This document shows, piece after piece, positions 34,322 to 47,800 of a stretch of DNA of 64,000 nucleotides (within the stretch, counting starts at the first letter, position 1; every line of letters starts with the position of its first letter). Under the pieces are notes generated by a model. The model was not told the DNA's origin, did not search any database, and was given only the letters and a program-made list of their open reading frames with translations. The translations under genes were made by a program, and so were the position numbers. This stretch comes from Neospora caninum Liverpool. Taxonomy: Eukaryota; Apicomplexa; Conoidasida; Eucoccidiorida; Sarcocystidae. The DNA is taken from the NCBI RefSeq assembly GCF_000208865.1, contig NC_018390.1, forward strand, positions 386,798-450,797. Direction: 5' to 3'.

Positions 34322-36306
34322 GATGTGCGTGGCCTTTGTCTCTGGAGGAGGAAAGCGAAATATAATATATATATATATATATATGAGAAAATATCTATAT
34401 ATATACATATATGGATGTATGTGAGAAGGACGACGGTTCAGTTTGGGGAGGAACGTGACGCCAGCAGGCACTGCTCGTTCGGTCTGTGGTCACAGAGTTG
34501 GTGGTGTTTTCTGAGGGTTGACTTGCCGTTTAGTGTTTTTGGATTGCACGTCTTCAGGCGCTGTTGAATCCGACGAGTCTGTACGCCTTTTTGGAGCAAA
34601 ACATCAAGACGATTGGGACGTCTGCCTGTCCGCCGTACCACCTGGCGGTTGTCGTCGGAGGCCTTTCAGCCGAGCACACGCTGAAGACGGTGAAGCTCGC
34701 CTCGTGCCGCTATTTGGACGGTCTCCCGACGAGTGGCGAAGGCAACTCGTACGGGTTTCGCGACCTCGAGTGGGAAGAAAAAATCCTCAAGATGACGCGG
34801 GAGATTGGCATCGGAGCGCAGTTCGGAGGCAAGTACTTTTGCCACGACGTACGCGTCATCCGCCTACCCCGACACGGCGCCTCGTGCCCCGTGGGGATCG
34901 GTGTCTCCTGCTCCGCCGACCGTCAGTTGGTTGCCAGGATTCAAGCAGATGGAGGTGAGAAACAGAGAGCACGAATTCCAAGAGAAAAGACAGGGCGAGG
35001 AAAGAGAGAGAAGAGAGAGAGAAACGGTTGAGGTTAGAGAGTTAGAGTGTCTATAGGTTTCAGTGTTGAGGGTGTCTTGACAGGTGTCGGTTGAGACGCG
35101 TCAGCTGAGCGCGCTGGCTGCATTTTCTGTTTTTCGTCTCAACCTTTCCTTTCAGTGTTTGTCGAAGCGTTGGAAGAGAATCCCGCGCAGTTTCTGCCCG
35201 ACGTGGAGGATGAGCATCTGAAGAGCGAAGGCGCGAGCGGCGAAGCCGTGAAAGTCGATTTGAACAAGCCCATGAAGGACATCTTGGCGCAGCTGTCTCA
35301 GTACGGAACGGCGACGCGCCTCTCGCTGTCGGGTACGATGATTGTGGCCCGCGACATCGCGCATGCAAAGCTCCTCGAGCGGCTCGAGAAGGACGGCGAC
35401 GTTCCTGAGTACCTCAAAAACCACCCTATCTACTACGCAGGTGAGTTCCCACACGCAACTCGGCAAAGCAGAGAGACCGATTCCGACGGACGACAGAAAA
35501 CGGAAGAGACAGAGAAGAAGCGATAAGAAAGGCGAAGAGAGAGGAGACGGAAGAGGAAGAGAGGAAAAAGTAGAAGAATGAACAGAGAAGGGAGCGCGGG
35601 GAAGGAGAGTTCCTGGGTGTTCCGGTTCTTCGAGACGTTTTTGTCCGTTGAGTTAGCGCGTCGTCTTTGCTTCAGGCCCAGCCAAGACGCCGAAAGGCGA
35701 AGTTTCGGGATCTTTCGGACCGACGACTGCGGGCCGCATGGACGTCTACGTCGACAAGTTCATGCAGAAGGGCGGATCGATGATCACGCTCGCAAAGGGA
35801 AACCGCTCCAAGGCAGTGGCGCATGCATGCAAGAAATACGGAGGCTTCTATCTGGGCTCCATCGGCGGGCCGGCCGCAGTGCTCGGCAGAGACTGCATCA
35901 AGAAGGTAGACATTCTCGAGTACCCCGAACTGGGAATGGAGGTAAGAAACGCAATGAAACGAAAAAGGAAGGGAAGAAAGAGCTGCAGAGGGAAAGGGGG
36001 AACCCCGCCACGAAGGCTGCGATCGAAGGGGCCGAAATTCTAGAAGGAGCGGGGTGACTCGCGAAGTCAAGCGGCTGCAAGAGAGGAAGGAAAGGGCGAA
36101 GGCAGTGGAGCAGAGAAGACGAGACGGCGAAAAAGGGACTCTTTTTACTGCATGCGCCTCGGAGGGTGTGACTGCGGTTTCTCTCTGCGCATGTGCATGC
36201 GTCTTTGTTTTGTCAGGCCGTTTGGAAGATTGAGGTGGAGGATTTCCCAGCGTTCATCGTGATTGACGATAAAGGCCACGACTTTTACAGCAAGTGGCTC
36301 GGCTGA
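31772..36306 (+). CDS. FH: Fumarate hydratase, class I (iron-sulfur), mitochondrial
   Basis: Interconverts fumarate and malate in the TCA cycle. Eight phase-consistent exons: 31772-32147, 32702-32924, 33487-33631, 34056-34211, 34558-34954, 35156-35440, 35676-35941 and 36217-36306, giving 645 residues. It is the oxygen-sensitive class I type. Three cysteines fit the [4Fe-4S] ligands: C205 (GCQDTG), C324 (SACPPYH) and C418 (GIGVSCSAD). Their spacing (119 and 94) equals that I recall for the Leishmania class I enzyme (C133, C252, C346). Other class I blocks are [18 protein letters not shown] and GGPAAVLG. The N terminus from [15 protein letters not shown] is Arg/Ser-rich without acids, as in a mitochondrial presequence. 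The frame extends upstream only to a GTG, so I start at 31772. The downstream neighbour is convergent. Confidence 0.95.
33120..33310. repeat. TATG tetranucleotide array with a 52-bp duplication, fumarase intron 2
   Basis: A long run of TATG units and variants. Within it a segment containing GCATACATGTATGTGTGTAT and ending TGTCTGTAGGAG occurs twice, about 52 bp apart (CATACATG at 33211 and 33263). It lies fully inside the intron between fumarase exons 2 and 3. Confidence 0.9.
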
Positions 36307-38082
36307 GCTGAACGCGAGAGCGGAACACGGAGGAGGCGTCCAAGAAGTTCCCCCGCGATGCTTATGAGCGCTGTTTGTGCGGGTCTTTCTTTCCAATCTG
36401 AGTTGCGGCCGAACGGCAGAACCAGAACCACGCGGCAGGTCGAGGCTTCCCGCGACAAGAAAGGCAAAGCTACACCGCGCGGGAGCGAGTTCTAAGGTTT
36501 TTCGTACGCGGGCACGCGTGTGTGTGTGTATGCCACCGCATCCGTATCTCAGTAATTTCTTGTTTTGCGGGGTGTATATACACCGCGGCACATGCACGAA
36601 ACACCGTGGAGACGCCCTTTTGGAGGGCCAGTTTACGCCTCGTGGACGAGGAGAGAGCTCTCGTTTTTGCGTTTTTTGTGCATCTATAGAATGCTTCGCG
36701 CTTCCGCTCGACAGCGCCGATGTATGCCACAAGGTGGATAAACACAGACGCAAGTAGAGAGGAAGATAGCGTCCACGTATCTATACGTATGCACGTATAT
36801 TTTTTATGCATTTGTCCTAACGGGTTTTCGCCACCTGCAGCGGTAGAGGAGCGACGGTCGGTGCTGCGTGCGCGACAGCCACAGAGTGCGTGCTTGACCA
36901 TCCTGCCCACAAGCTTAGGTTTCCCTTCAGATCGGTATGGGGGGCTGCATGTGAAGATCTACGAGTCACCTCAAATCCACTCATCTTTCGTAGCCGTACG
37001 GGCGCTTTCTACTGCGAAGATGTGCCCGACCAAATCACTTGTATTCGCGTTTAAAAACAGCTTTTTTTCGAAACCGGTACGCTTGTGTGCGGATCGCGGT
37101 GAGAAACGCTTTTTTCGGAGCCTCCGCTTGGGGAGAGTCTCGACAGCTCGCACATTTTCACGACACACCGGGGCCTTCTCGTTTCCCGAAAACAGTTTCC
37201 TCAGACTCTCTCCGCAAGTTTCGAGGAATGATACGGCTATAGATTCTTCCATCCGTCTCGGTGACTGTAGGGAGCGCATTTAACTCACAGACGAGAGTTT
37301 ATCCAGTTTTATACTCACCTATCTATTTATATATATATATATATATGGATGTGCATGTGTATAGGTGAGTCTGTATGTATCGTTACATGGTGAATTCCGC
37401 GATAAGAGTCGCGTCTGCCAAGCACAGATCCTTCGACGTCGCCAATTGCCACGATGATGGAATTGAGTTCAGCTCTCGATCCTGACTAGAATCGTCTGAG
37501 GCGTCTCGGGCACTAGGATGTGTCACGACGGCGCTCGGAAGGGACCGAAGAAATGGGTTCCAACTCTAGACCTGTGGAGGCAACATCTTTCAGTTTTCCT
37601 CGAGGATTTCATCGGTGTTAGCTGCTTCAGCTGCCATGCATTTGCGCGTCAGCCTGCTCTTTTCCAGTTCTTGGGATCAAATGCGGAAGATGCCCTCCAG
37701 GGGCTTCTTGTTCTCTTATTTCTAGTCCGTTTTAAGAGAAGTGCAGCCAAGAAGCCGGCGCTCAAAACGAGGAAAAAGAACAGCTGGTGGAGAATACTGG
37801 CAAAGCGTCTTAAAGCCGCCTACGTGAAACGCAGCCACAGCTGTGTTCTACGACAGCTAAGATGTCGCGACAGAACTGCGGTCTCCGGCGACGGGAAAGT
37901 GTCTCACGAAAGAGTGAAGAGCTACCTGTAGATGTGGAGGCTGTCCATGTGTCAGTGTCTCCCTGTGCTCTCCACCTGGTTTCGTTCTGTCCAGAAACGA
38001 TTTCTGAGAGGGGCGTTTCGGGGAGCGTCACGCGTTTGTTCGCAACTCCTCCGGCAGCAAGACTGCCTTGTGGTTTCGCGGA
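36307..38082. other. Convergent 3' flanks, fumarase / coiled-coil gene
   Basis: Space between two genes with facing 3' ends. It contains a TA run near 37326-37348 and otherwise unremarkable sequence. Open frames here lack recognisable motifs, so I call no gene. Confidence 0.55.
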
Positions 38083-41000
38083 TTATCTTGCGCGAGAACT
38101 TCCCGCGCCGGTGAGCGCGAAATTTTCTTTATCTGTTAGCGGAACGGCGAGTCGAGTGTCGCGGTCGAGAGCCTGTGCGGAAGGGGCGCTTTTCTCCGGT
38201 GTCTCTATCCTTAGTGCTCCCCTTTCACGTTTTTCTGCCGTCCTCTCGAGTTCGCTGAGAGAGGACTCCTTTTGTCCCACGGCGTGTGTGGTGGGGGCTT
38301 TCGACGAGGAGACCCGCTCGGGTGTCTTCGCTCCTCGAAGAGACCGAGACGGCGTTTGGCGGCTCTCTGTCTCTGGAGAAGCTGACCGCGCCCGCTGGCG
38401 CTTCCCAGGGAACGGCAGAGTCGCGTTGGGTCTCGCGCTTCTCGAGGGAAGCAGGCGAATCGATTTCGGCGGCGCTCCGTTCCCGTCGTGGCCGAACAAC
38501 AGGGAAGATCGACCGAAGATGGGCAGAGCCAAATCGGCGCCATGGAGCGCTTCGCTGTCTCCGATGACGATAGGCAGCGGGTTTTCTCTCGGCGGAAGGA
38601 AACTTTCTTGGCGCTCCCCCTTTTCCGCCGCCTGCCGTGAAGAAGGCTGGGAAGAAAGGCCCCACGCAAAACGCCTGTCTTTTCGCGACTCCCAGTCTCG
38701 AGAGAAAGTGTTCTGTCGGGGAAACAGACCGTCGCTCTCGGCGCCGCCCAAGCTCGGGTGGCCGTCAACGAGACGCTGGAGAAGCGATTTGAGAACCGAG
38801 TGCCTTCGCTTGGAGGACGATCTGCTGGCGTCGAGGAGGCGCCCCAGAGGATTTGCCGAGGGGAATCTGTGCCGTCTCGCTCTCGGATCTGACAAAACGG
38901 TCCCCGTGGCCAGGGTAGAGCGAATTCTGCGGTCCCTTTTCCTCTCCAGAACGGCGCGTTTCAGCGCCGCCAACAGACTCCGGGTCTCCTGGATTTCCTT
39001 CACCTCCATAGTCAACCGCGTCTTTTCCTCCAGAGCCTTCTCCAGCAGCTTCTTGTGGTTTTCCAAGGCTTCTCGCGCCTCTTGCAGCTCTTCACGCGTC
39101 GAGAGAAGTTCCACTTCTTTGTCTCGCAAGCGACTCTGGAGCCACGACTGCGGCCGATGCTGGTTGTCCACGGCCTCGCGCAAAACGTAGCTTTCTCGCT
39201 CCAAATGCGCAATGCGCTTCTCCGCTTCTTGAAGCTGCTCCTGAAAAGCCCAAAGACGAGCACACTGATTCCCACGAACAGTACGGAGGCGCACGTCCCA
39301 TCACATATATATATATATATATATGTATATTCATTTGTTTATAGGTATCAGTATAAAGCGAGAAATGCATCGGATGGCCGAGCTGCCTGGGACCGCGACT
39401 CGATTCCTTGGTGCAAGAACTCGGCGAAGCTTGCAGAGGAGCGCGTTCTTGCAATAAGTTACATGCACGAACAACGATTTCGACTTTTGCACGTGTGTGT
39501 TCATACCGTAAAGGAAGCGTCTAATGCAAGGTAGCCTATAGGCAACTGCTTCTCGTTTCCTCCCAAGAACGACGAAAAAAGAAACAACCAACCCTCCTGT
39601 GTTACAGGCACCGGTGAAGGGAGTGGACGGAGTGGAAATCGTTTCTTTTCTGCGACGTCAACTTCATTGGTAAAAACAGTGGGTTGTCTTCGCCTAGAGG
39701 CTTCGATATAAACCAGATATCTACCGCGTCTTCTCACCTGTGCCGTTTGTAATTCCATATTTTTCGATCTCAATTTCCTCGCCAGGTACAAACTCTCTTG
39801 AAGGCGGCGCGCCGCTGGAGTTGGAAGTGCGGTGGCGTCTTCAGAGTCTCGTCCCCTCTCTTCTCGTTCTGTCGCGTCACATCCTGTTCGAGAACAGCAA
39901 GGCAAATCGCGCGATTGCGGGGGTAGCAACATAAAAAAGCGAAAGAACGCGAACCACCTACGCCTGGTGTTGACCCCCTGAAAGGCCTAGATTCTGTAGA
40001 TCGACATGCGAGTCTAAAACAAGGCCATACCATCCCTCGCAGCCAAGAGGGAAATGCGGATGAAGCTCAACTTCTGAAAAACCCTCGAAAAACCTTTGAA
40101 AATAAGCCAGGTTTTCCCTTGAAACAAACGCGATTATGATGGAGAATGCACTTCCTCTTTCTCTCGGCGTGCGTCCTGTCCTGGACACGGGGCAACGGCA
40201 CGCCTCGCGTCGGCTCTTGAGAAAATGCTCGATCTTCCGCGAAACGTGCTATTCAACGGAAGGACTCGTCTCTTTTATACTCATTTTTGTGTCTGCTTCG
40301 TGCTCGATCTCTGTTTTAAAGAAGACGATCCGCGAGAGGAAAACCGTGGGAGAGATGCGCATGACCTTACCATATGAGGCGAGGAAGTTGAGGGCTGCGT
40401 CGACTTCGTCTTCCGTCCTCTCAAACGCCGCAACTTTCTCTCGGAGCAACACCAGTTCAACTCGGTCTCGTGCACTTTCCTCGCTACTTCGCTTCTGAAG
40501 GGAAATCACCTCCTAGGCGCAAAAAGCGAGACAGCAAAGCTACGCAAAAGAAACCCGGTGACTTGTCTCCCACGAGTTTTACCCGAAACAGAGGCGATGT
40601 CGCCGCTCTAGACTCGCGTCCCGCTAAACCGACGAAAAGAACAGACGAGAAACTTCCTGGTTAGGTCCCAAATTTCTCTCTTCGTGCTCCCTTTCTCGGC
40701 TCCGAAAGAAGCGACTGGTTGCCACCGAGACTTTCAGCAGTAACCCTCTACAGGCGCGGGCGTGTATTTTTCAAAGAGGTCAGGCCGGTGTTTACTACAT
40801 CACCAACCTCTCGCATACACACATGAACTACATCTATATTCATATGTATATATATATATGTATGTATATATATAAGTATCTATATACACAAACGTGAGCA
40901 TGTATATGGGTTTATATGTAAGCGTATCTCTCCATCTATGTTCTTGTGCGTTTGTAAAACTGTGAATGAGTAATAAATGCGCCTACACAAGGCTATACTT

Positions 41001-41735
41001 GAAAACGTATTTCGAACGTGCACGAGTCATTCCGAATCGGGGGAGAGCCTTGCTTGACAGGCCTTTCTCATTTAGCTCTCCTTTCCAGCGAAAACCGCCC
41101 GCACCTCTCTTAGAACGTCGATCTTCTTCTGAAGCATTTCGTTCTCCAACTCTAATTTAGCCTTGGTGCGTGCGCTGTCGTCGCAAGTTAGGCTCAGACG
41201 CTCGTTCTCAAAAGAACGCATTTTCACCTATTGAAAGACGGAAAAGTAGGCACTCTGAGGTTCTGCCGGCGAATCGATTCAAAACCCGGAAGAGACTTCT
41301 GTTTGTCGTTTGTTCGCTCTGATAAAGGTTGTCTTCTTTTAGCCACGCACACGTACAACTTGCATAACTAGAGGTAGAGCCATCCGTGAAACTAGATCTA
41401 TACATAAGCGTAGACAGATAGATATTGGCAACTTGCAGAGATACGTTCCTATCCCCGTTCAGATCCCGCCTGAAGCCTGGGGGCCTTTTTTTGCATTCCG
41501 CGTTGCACAGACTCGTATGAAGAAGGAAACTGAGACCAACACAGCGGCACCAGCGGCAGCGTTAACGAACCCTAAACGGCTCCTCTCACCTCTGCAGTCA
41601 GTTCCAGGATCTCCTCTCGGAGCTGGCTTTGAACATTCTGATACTCTACAAGAACTTCCTGATAACGAAAGGGCATCATGACGAATCACACAAATTTTTT
41701 CTAGACTGTACACCTGTAAATCGGAACCGATATGC

Positions 41736-41788
<53 letters not shown>

Positions 41789-42819
41789 GGTGTGCATGTG
41801 CATGTGTGCGTCGAGACGTGTTCTCTTGGTTGCTTCGTGTTTTCAACCTTTTCCTTGGGCTCGGCGAATGCAGCAAATGCGTGAGCCACAGCGGACCGGC
41901 CCAGGGACGGTGTGTAGGACGCTTTCGCGTTTCCGGATTTTTTCAGTAAGAATGAAGTTGCTCAGCGGCCTCGAACTGGCCCCGTGGCCCCGCTGTTTCG
42001 GTCTCTCTTCAAGCTTCTCCGCCAGAGTTTTTCCCGTCCTGTGGTGGTGGCGGGTGTTTTGACCAAAAGCGCGAGGCCTAACCTGGTACGCTGCATCTGA
42101 GGCTTCGCACTTTTTCTCGAGGTGTTCGATTTTCTGGGTCGCCACTTCGGCCTGCGCAAACCAAGGCGCGGGACGGAGAACAAACGAGAGAAGGCCCGTC
42201 GATTACCATGATGCGAACTCGTCTACCTATTCTGACTGACTAGTGGAAGCGTGCAGACAGGACGAGGCTCACTGGGACCGCGAAACGAAAGTGGAAAGCA
42301 GTCTTCGTTTCTTTCCCTGCAAAGCCTCATCCCGGGTGAACTCGAGCAGATCCGCTGAAACAGCTACCAAAAACCTACGGCATTCTCTGGAATTCTTACT
42401 CTGCTTATCACTGTGTACCTAATGTACATATGTATCTATATCACTATACATATATCGGTACATATGTGTACACATGTGTATGTTCGCGTGAACTCCGGTA
42501 AAGTTGCCATGCATTTGGCTCTGCACCAGTTCCGTACCCTGTCCTTGAGGAGCTGAACTTCTTTTTCGTGTATCTCTGTAAGACGCGCTCGGACGTCTTG
42601 CAGTTCCAAACGGGCTTTCTCCTCAATTCGTCGAATTTCCACATCTGCCTAGAAAAGCATAGCCCCGAACCATGCAACACATGCAGATATAGATATGCAT
42701 GTATGTAAGAAACGAGGTTGAAACGGAGATACGGACACAAATATCAATGCATGTGCGCAATCTTGGTTCATAGCTTCATTCACGTTTCTACGAACGAAAG
42801 CTTCCTCTATTTAATACGC

Positions 42820-42857
<38 letters not shown>

Positions 42858-44849
42858 ATCTTACATATCTGTATATATACATAAGATTTGCATGCACATC
42901 AAAATTTCACGCTCGTAGGTACACTGTAAAAGACGCTGGTACATGCGCTATCTATGAATATTATCTAGAACTGTGTATCAGAAGATGTCTCGCTTTACAG
43001 GGATCGGCGCACGTAGATGCATATGTATACCTGAGTTTTGAGGTCTCTGTCGTTTGAGTTTTTTTCCAGGTCGAGTTTGTGGGCCAGGAGGCGTTTCTTG
43101 TCCTTGATCTCGATCACACGAGATGTCAACTCCTCTACGGAAGCTGTCTGTCGCCTCAGTTCGGCCTCTAGCCTTTCGACCTGAGGAACATGAGAAGCAT
43201 AGGTTTCCCGTCAAAAACGAGAGGAAGGACTGTCGCCAGATTCTAGACAGGCTTTCTCTGGCATTCATGTTACCCTGGAAGCTGTAGTCCTTAAGCGTCG
43301 AACCTTTCCGCAAGTTACAGCGCTGTTTGTTCTGTTTCAACATCTATGCTTTGCATCGTGTCCACCTTGTCCCTGTTTGGCATCGGAATCTAGTTTGCTA
43401 CGTACAAACGGATCCTCCCAGGTATGCCTCAGTTTTTGCATGTAGATCCTCTGTGGGTACCAAGATCTTCGCAAGACCACGGAGGCGTATCTCGCCATTT
43501 ATATCCTGCATCCATACCTTGACTCTGTATGCAGGAATTTGTGTGTTCCTGTTCTGCTTGCTCTAGGAATTGCAATTTCACCCTTGCATGCAGGCATTCG
43601 TTCACCGTGGATGCTGCGATCGAGCAATTTCTTCCTCCCCCCGGCGTTTCAGACAAAACAACACTTCAGATCTCCCACTACAAAGCGACCGGGTCATCTT
43701 CCCTCAGTTTTTCCGCTCAGCGGAACGCACCCGCTGGGCCATCCCAACAGGCGAGCAAAGCCTCAGTTTTTCCGCTCAGCGGAACGCACCCTCTGGGCCA
43801 TCCCAACAGGCGAGCAAAGCCCACAAGCCTCTGCCGGGGAACCAGCGAGCCTCTGCGCTTCAGCCTCCTTCCTTGAGAAGGTACGAAAGATTAAGTGTAT
43901 TTTACTCACCATGAGACATACACACATATACATACATACATGTGCATACGTATATCTGTATTATCTTGATAGTACGCATGTGCCGCGTTTGTATCGGTAT
44001 TTTGGAGATTCCAAAGCTCAAGTCTGTCGAGTCGCAAATCGCCGGGTTTTCTTGTCTTTCGCTCTGTGAAGAACAGCGTGACGCACTCACGTTTTTTTCG
44101 AGATGGTCTTTGTCTTGAACCAAGAGGCGATTCTCGGACTCGAGGTTGTCAATCTGCTGGGTCAACTGGAGCTTCTCAGCAGCGAAGCCTCTCATCTGCT
44201 CTGTCTGAAGCGTTTGCATCTGTTTCAAAGTTGAAAGGTCTTCTTCCAGAAACTTGTTGCGGGCCTGAACATGATCGAACTCGACGGCCTTCTGCGCCTG
44301 GCTGTCGGCGCGGTCCTGAAGAGCAGCCACAGGGGAGAGAGGGCCGTGTGAGTATCCGCACAGGCGTCTGATGGCTGGGAAGCGAAGAAGACGCGCAGAG
44401 AACGAAACGTGTGTCGAGTTGAATCTAGGAATGACGAGTCCAGCTCTGTTCTCCGTGGCTCGTCGCTCGCCGTACATGCAGCCGCCGCAAGTCTGCTTGA
44501 AGGCGCGACAGGCGCGACCTGAACGGAGTGCATGCAGCAGACCGACGCTCTTAATACAGATCACAGGAAAAATGCGGGGAAGTCGGGCAGGGTGTGCATC
44601 TTCACTCTAAAAGCGTTCGCCGACTTATTCAGATACCATGATATATGTAGACAGTTAGCATTTTGTGGATGTGCATCAGGCAGCGCAGGGATTGACTGTT
44701 TTTACGGAAGTAAACTATATATATATATATATGTACATATGTGCATAAGTCCAACAGACAGGAAGGCGTTTCAGAGACAGCGTCACTGCTCGTACTCAAA
44801 TATACAGGCTTGAAGAAAGAAGGTTCTATCTGCAGCGAATGCACTATGT

Positions 44850-44884
<35 letters not shown>

Positions 44885-47800
44885 TCATGCGTATACCTGC
44901 ATACAAGTATATATATATATATATATATATACATAGCACTTTGAGGCATAGAGTGCACAACGGTTGGTGAGCAGCAGGGCAGCACACCAGTTTTTTGACG
45001 CAGGGGAGGCAATCATGCTTGACACTCGAAAAGGATGAAGAAAGACAGGGGGCCCACGTTTTTCAAGCCTGGTCGCCTCCGCTTTAGAAAACGTGCCAAA
45101 ACCGAGGGAAAGCACAACGTAGTCAAGACAGCATTGTTCTATTAGCTGGAGATGCAGACCATCCGACAAAAGCAGGTGAGGTGAACCTAGCGTCGGTCTC
45201 TGGTAAGAGTGAAACAGTGGCGGAGCATAATTCGTCGTTTCGTTCTTTTCTGTGAGTCCTTACTGCAACTCCCTCGTCTTCAGTTGGTGGTCTTGTTTCG
45301 CTCCCTCAAGTGAATCCTGCATTTTTGGGGAAAACCAAACCGTCGGCAAGGACACCCCATCACCCGCTCGTTTACAGAACTCCAGCAATCCGTGTCTCCC
45401 AAGTTGATTGCTGACCATGTAGGGGAACTTCTTTACGTCTGCTCTTTTAGAAAGAATGAGACGTCGTGAAAGATAACTCGCCTCCGTGTTTCGCTAGCGT
45501 CCGTGTTGCTTGCCGAGAAGCGCACGGAGTATTTCACCGGTGAGAAGCTCGTCTGATTGTACTAAGAACGCGTTTGTTCGGGCACGCAGAGACGATCGGG
45601 GTGCGGTCTACGTCAGTGTACTTCTTGTGCTCTTAAGGGGGAAACGGCTTTTGGAAAGCGACGAGAAATAGGTTTTCGCTAAAAAGCAGCTCTTGTTTGT
45701 GACGGGAAAGGTCACCTCGCAAAGGCTACATCTCCCGGAAACGCTCGACCGTTGCCTCGTGTTGCCGCGGAGACGCGCCTACCTTGAGTTGCTGGATCCG
45801 CATCTGAGCACGTTGCCTCTCGGCGTGGAGATTGGAGTTGTCTTGTCTATATCGATGCATGCGTTCAGGACAGACAGAAAAACCACTGACGGCGACGAGA
45901 TGGGGGTTTTCCAGGAAGCGGGCACTGCTGCCTTTTTCTTCACAAACTGAGCAACAATGCCAGAGTGTCCAGATAGCTTTCCACTGGGGTCAGATGATTC
46001 TCCAGAATCGAGCAACAGCATGTCTTTCTCGGAAAGCAATCGGCGGTTGCCGACGCTAGAGACTTCTGTCAGTGCTCTGGGAAAGGTCGGACTATATATA
46101 TATATATATGTATATATATGTATACGTGTGTTAATGGTTGTACATGTTTCTCGTTCTTTCCACTGTATGCAATGACAGATGCATACCTGAAACTGTCGCG
46201 TGAGACTAACTGAATACATATTCGTATTTAGACATCTGCATACTTGTCTACGCATTTCCTCAACCTTCTTCGTTATCGCTGCTTTTTGTGCATGTGTGCA
46301 CGTAACGAACTTTAGGCTGTCAATTTCTTTGTTCAGTCTTTCGATGCACGCTTTGTGCTCGGCCGTCTGTTCATAAGCCTGTACGGAAAAGAAGAAAGAA
46401 AGTATGCATGTCATCTCCACCGCCCCTTGGCGTTTCGTCCGCAGATGGTATCATAACCAGGACGAACACGACGTTGGCTCGAAGACGAAACCCCCAAAGA
46501 AGACGGGAAGTTGCCTTTTTCATCTGTTGCTAGTTGACACACGTCGATGGTGTGTAGCCTCAGTTGCAGGCGCTGCGTCAGCCGATTATCGCACGCGGCA
46601 CTTCGATTTGCCTATGTTCCCACGCAGCGAAATGTCGAGTTCGTATTTAAACAGAAGAAGGTCCGCGCAGTTCGTCCTCTTCACGTGCCCCAGTTTTGCA
46701 GATACATTCTGGCAAGCTCCAAGGTTGTACTTCTACGCGAAAAAGGAAGGCGTTCGTTTTTGGATAGATCGGGGGGCCCGCCGCTTGTGAGATATCTCAC
46801 CTTCATCTGAACGTACTCGTGGAGAGATAGTTTATCTTCTCGTCTTTGTTTCAGTCTCTCGTATGCCTCATCAGTGATGTGCAGATCTCTGCAGAGACTC
46901 GCCAACAGAGCATGTCGACCTTCACGGAGCCATGTCTGTTGACCAAGCTGGAAAGGAAATCGCGGTTCCTCGTTTTTTTTCCCTCGAGGCCAACTACAGA
47001 TATCGCACGGACCTCAATTCGCGTTTCACAGAGTTGAAGAAACCTTTTGTCGCCTCTAGAGATTGCTTTTCTTCTTGGAACTTCATCATCTCTTCTTCGT
47101 GGCCCATGGCCTGTTCTCGAAGTTGCTCCTGGAACCTGAGTAGCGACACCAAACGCAAATGGTGAAAGTGAATTTCGACGGGAGTCACTTCGCCATGATG
47201 GTCTTAACAGTCAGAGAAGGAATGCAGCGTCTACATGCTATTAGAATGGGTTGCTCTGCGCAGTTTGCTCCGGCAAAAACACGCAGAGAAGCTGCCTCCA
47301 TCCGGGGCTTCGACACAGCCTGTCGACGCAGGATCCTGCGACGGGCCGGTTCCGCGCACCTGTATTTCTTTCTGTGAGAGTACGTGGCGCGCGGACGACC
47401 GGTGAGTTCCCCAACATTTACCTGGGGATGATGGACTCTGATTGTCTGACGAAGTAAAGTCTAAACGCGAGATCTCATCAAGAAAACATGTCCGGTTTCT
47501 GGCGTTCGCAGAAGGCCCAAATACGTGCTTGTTACACCGAGGGAACTTGCCTGCGTGCATCCGCCGCCCTCTCTAGCCGTAGCGTCGTGTTCTCATTTTC
47601 TAGATCGAAGATTCTTTTCTGACAAGCAACATCCGAAGGAAGCAACCAAGCTGGCGCTCGTGACACTGCGCCTCTCTGTTGCTCTTTTGGCGGCAGAACA
47701 TCGCCCCGACACGCCTCACAGAGATCGACTAGGGACATTTCGGGGAAACTGAGAGACAGGCAGCAGTCGAACCCAGTCTGGATTGGCGCCGGTTTCTTTG

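Noticed and set aside
37862..39190. 442-codon plus-strand open frame
   Set aside because: It is antisense to the last exon of the PIBF1-like gene, which has clear homology in the other direction; Arg/Ser-rich coding DNA often leaves the opposite strand open.
43518..43613. Extra exon of the PIBF1-like gene
   Set aside because: Its frame does not match the phase of its neighbours, and joining 44091 directly to 43180 gives a continuous match to the human protein.
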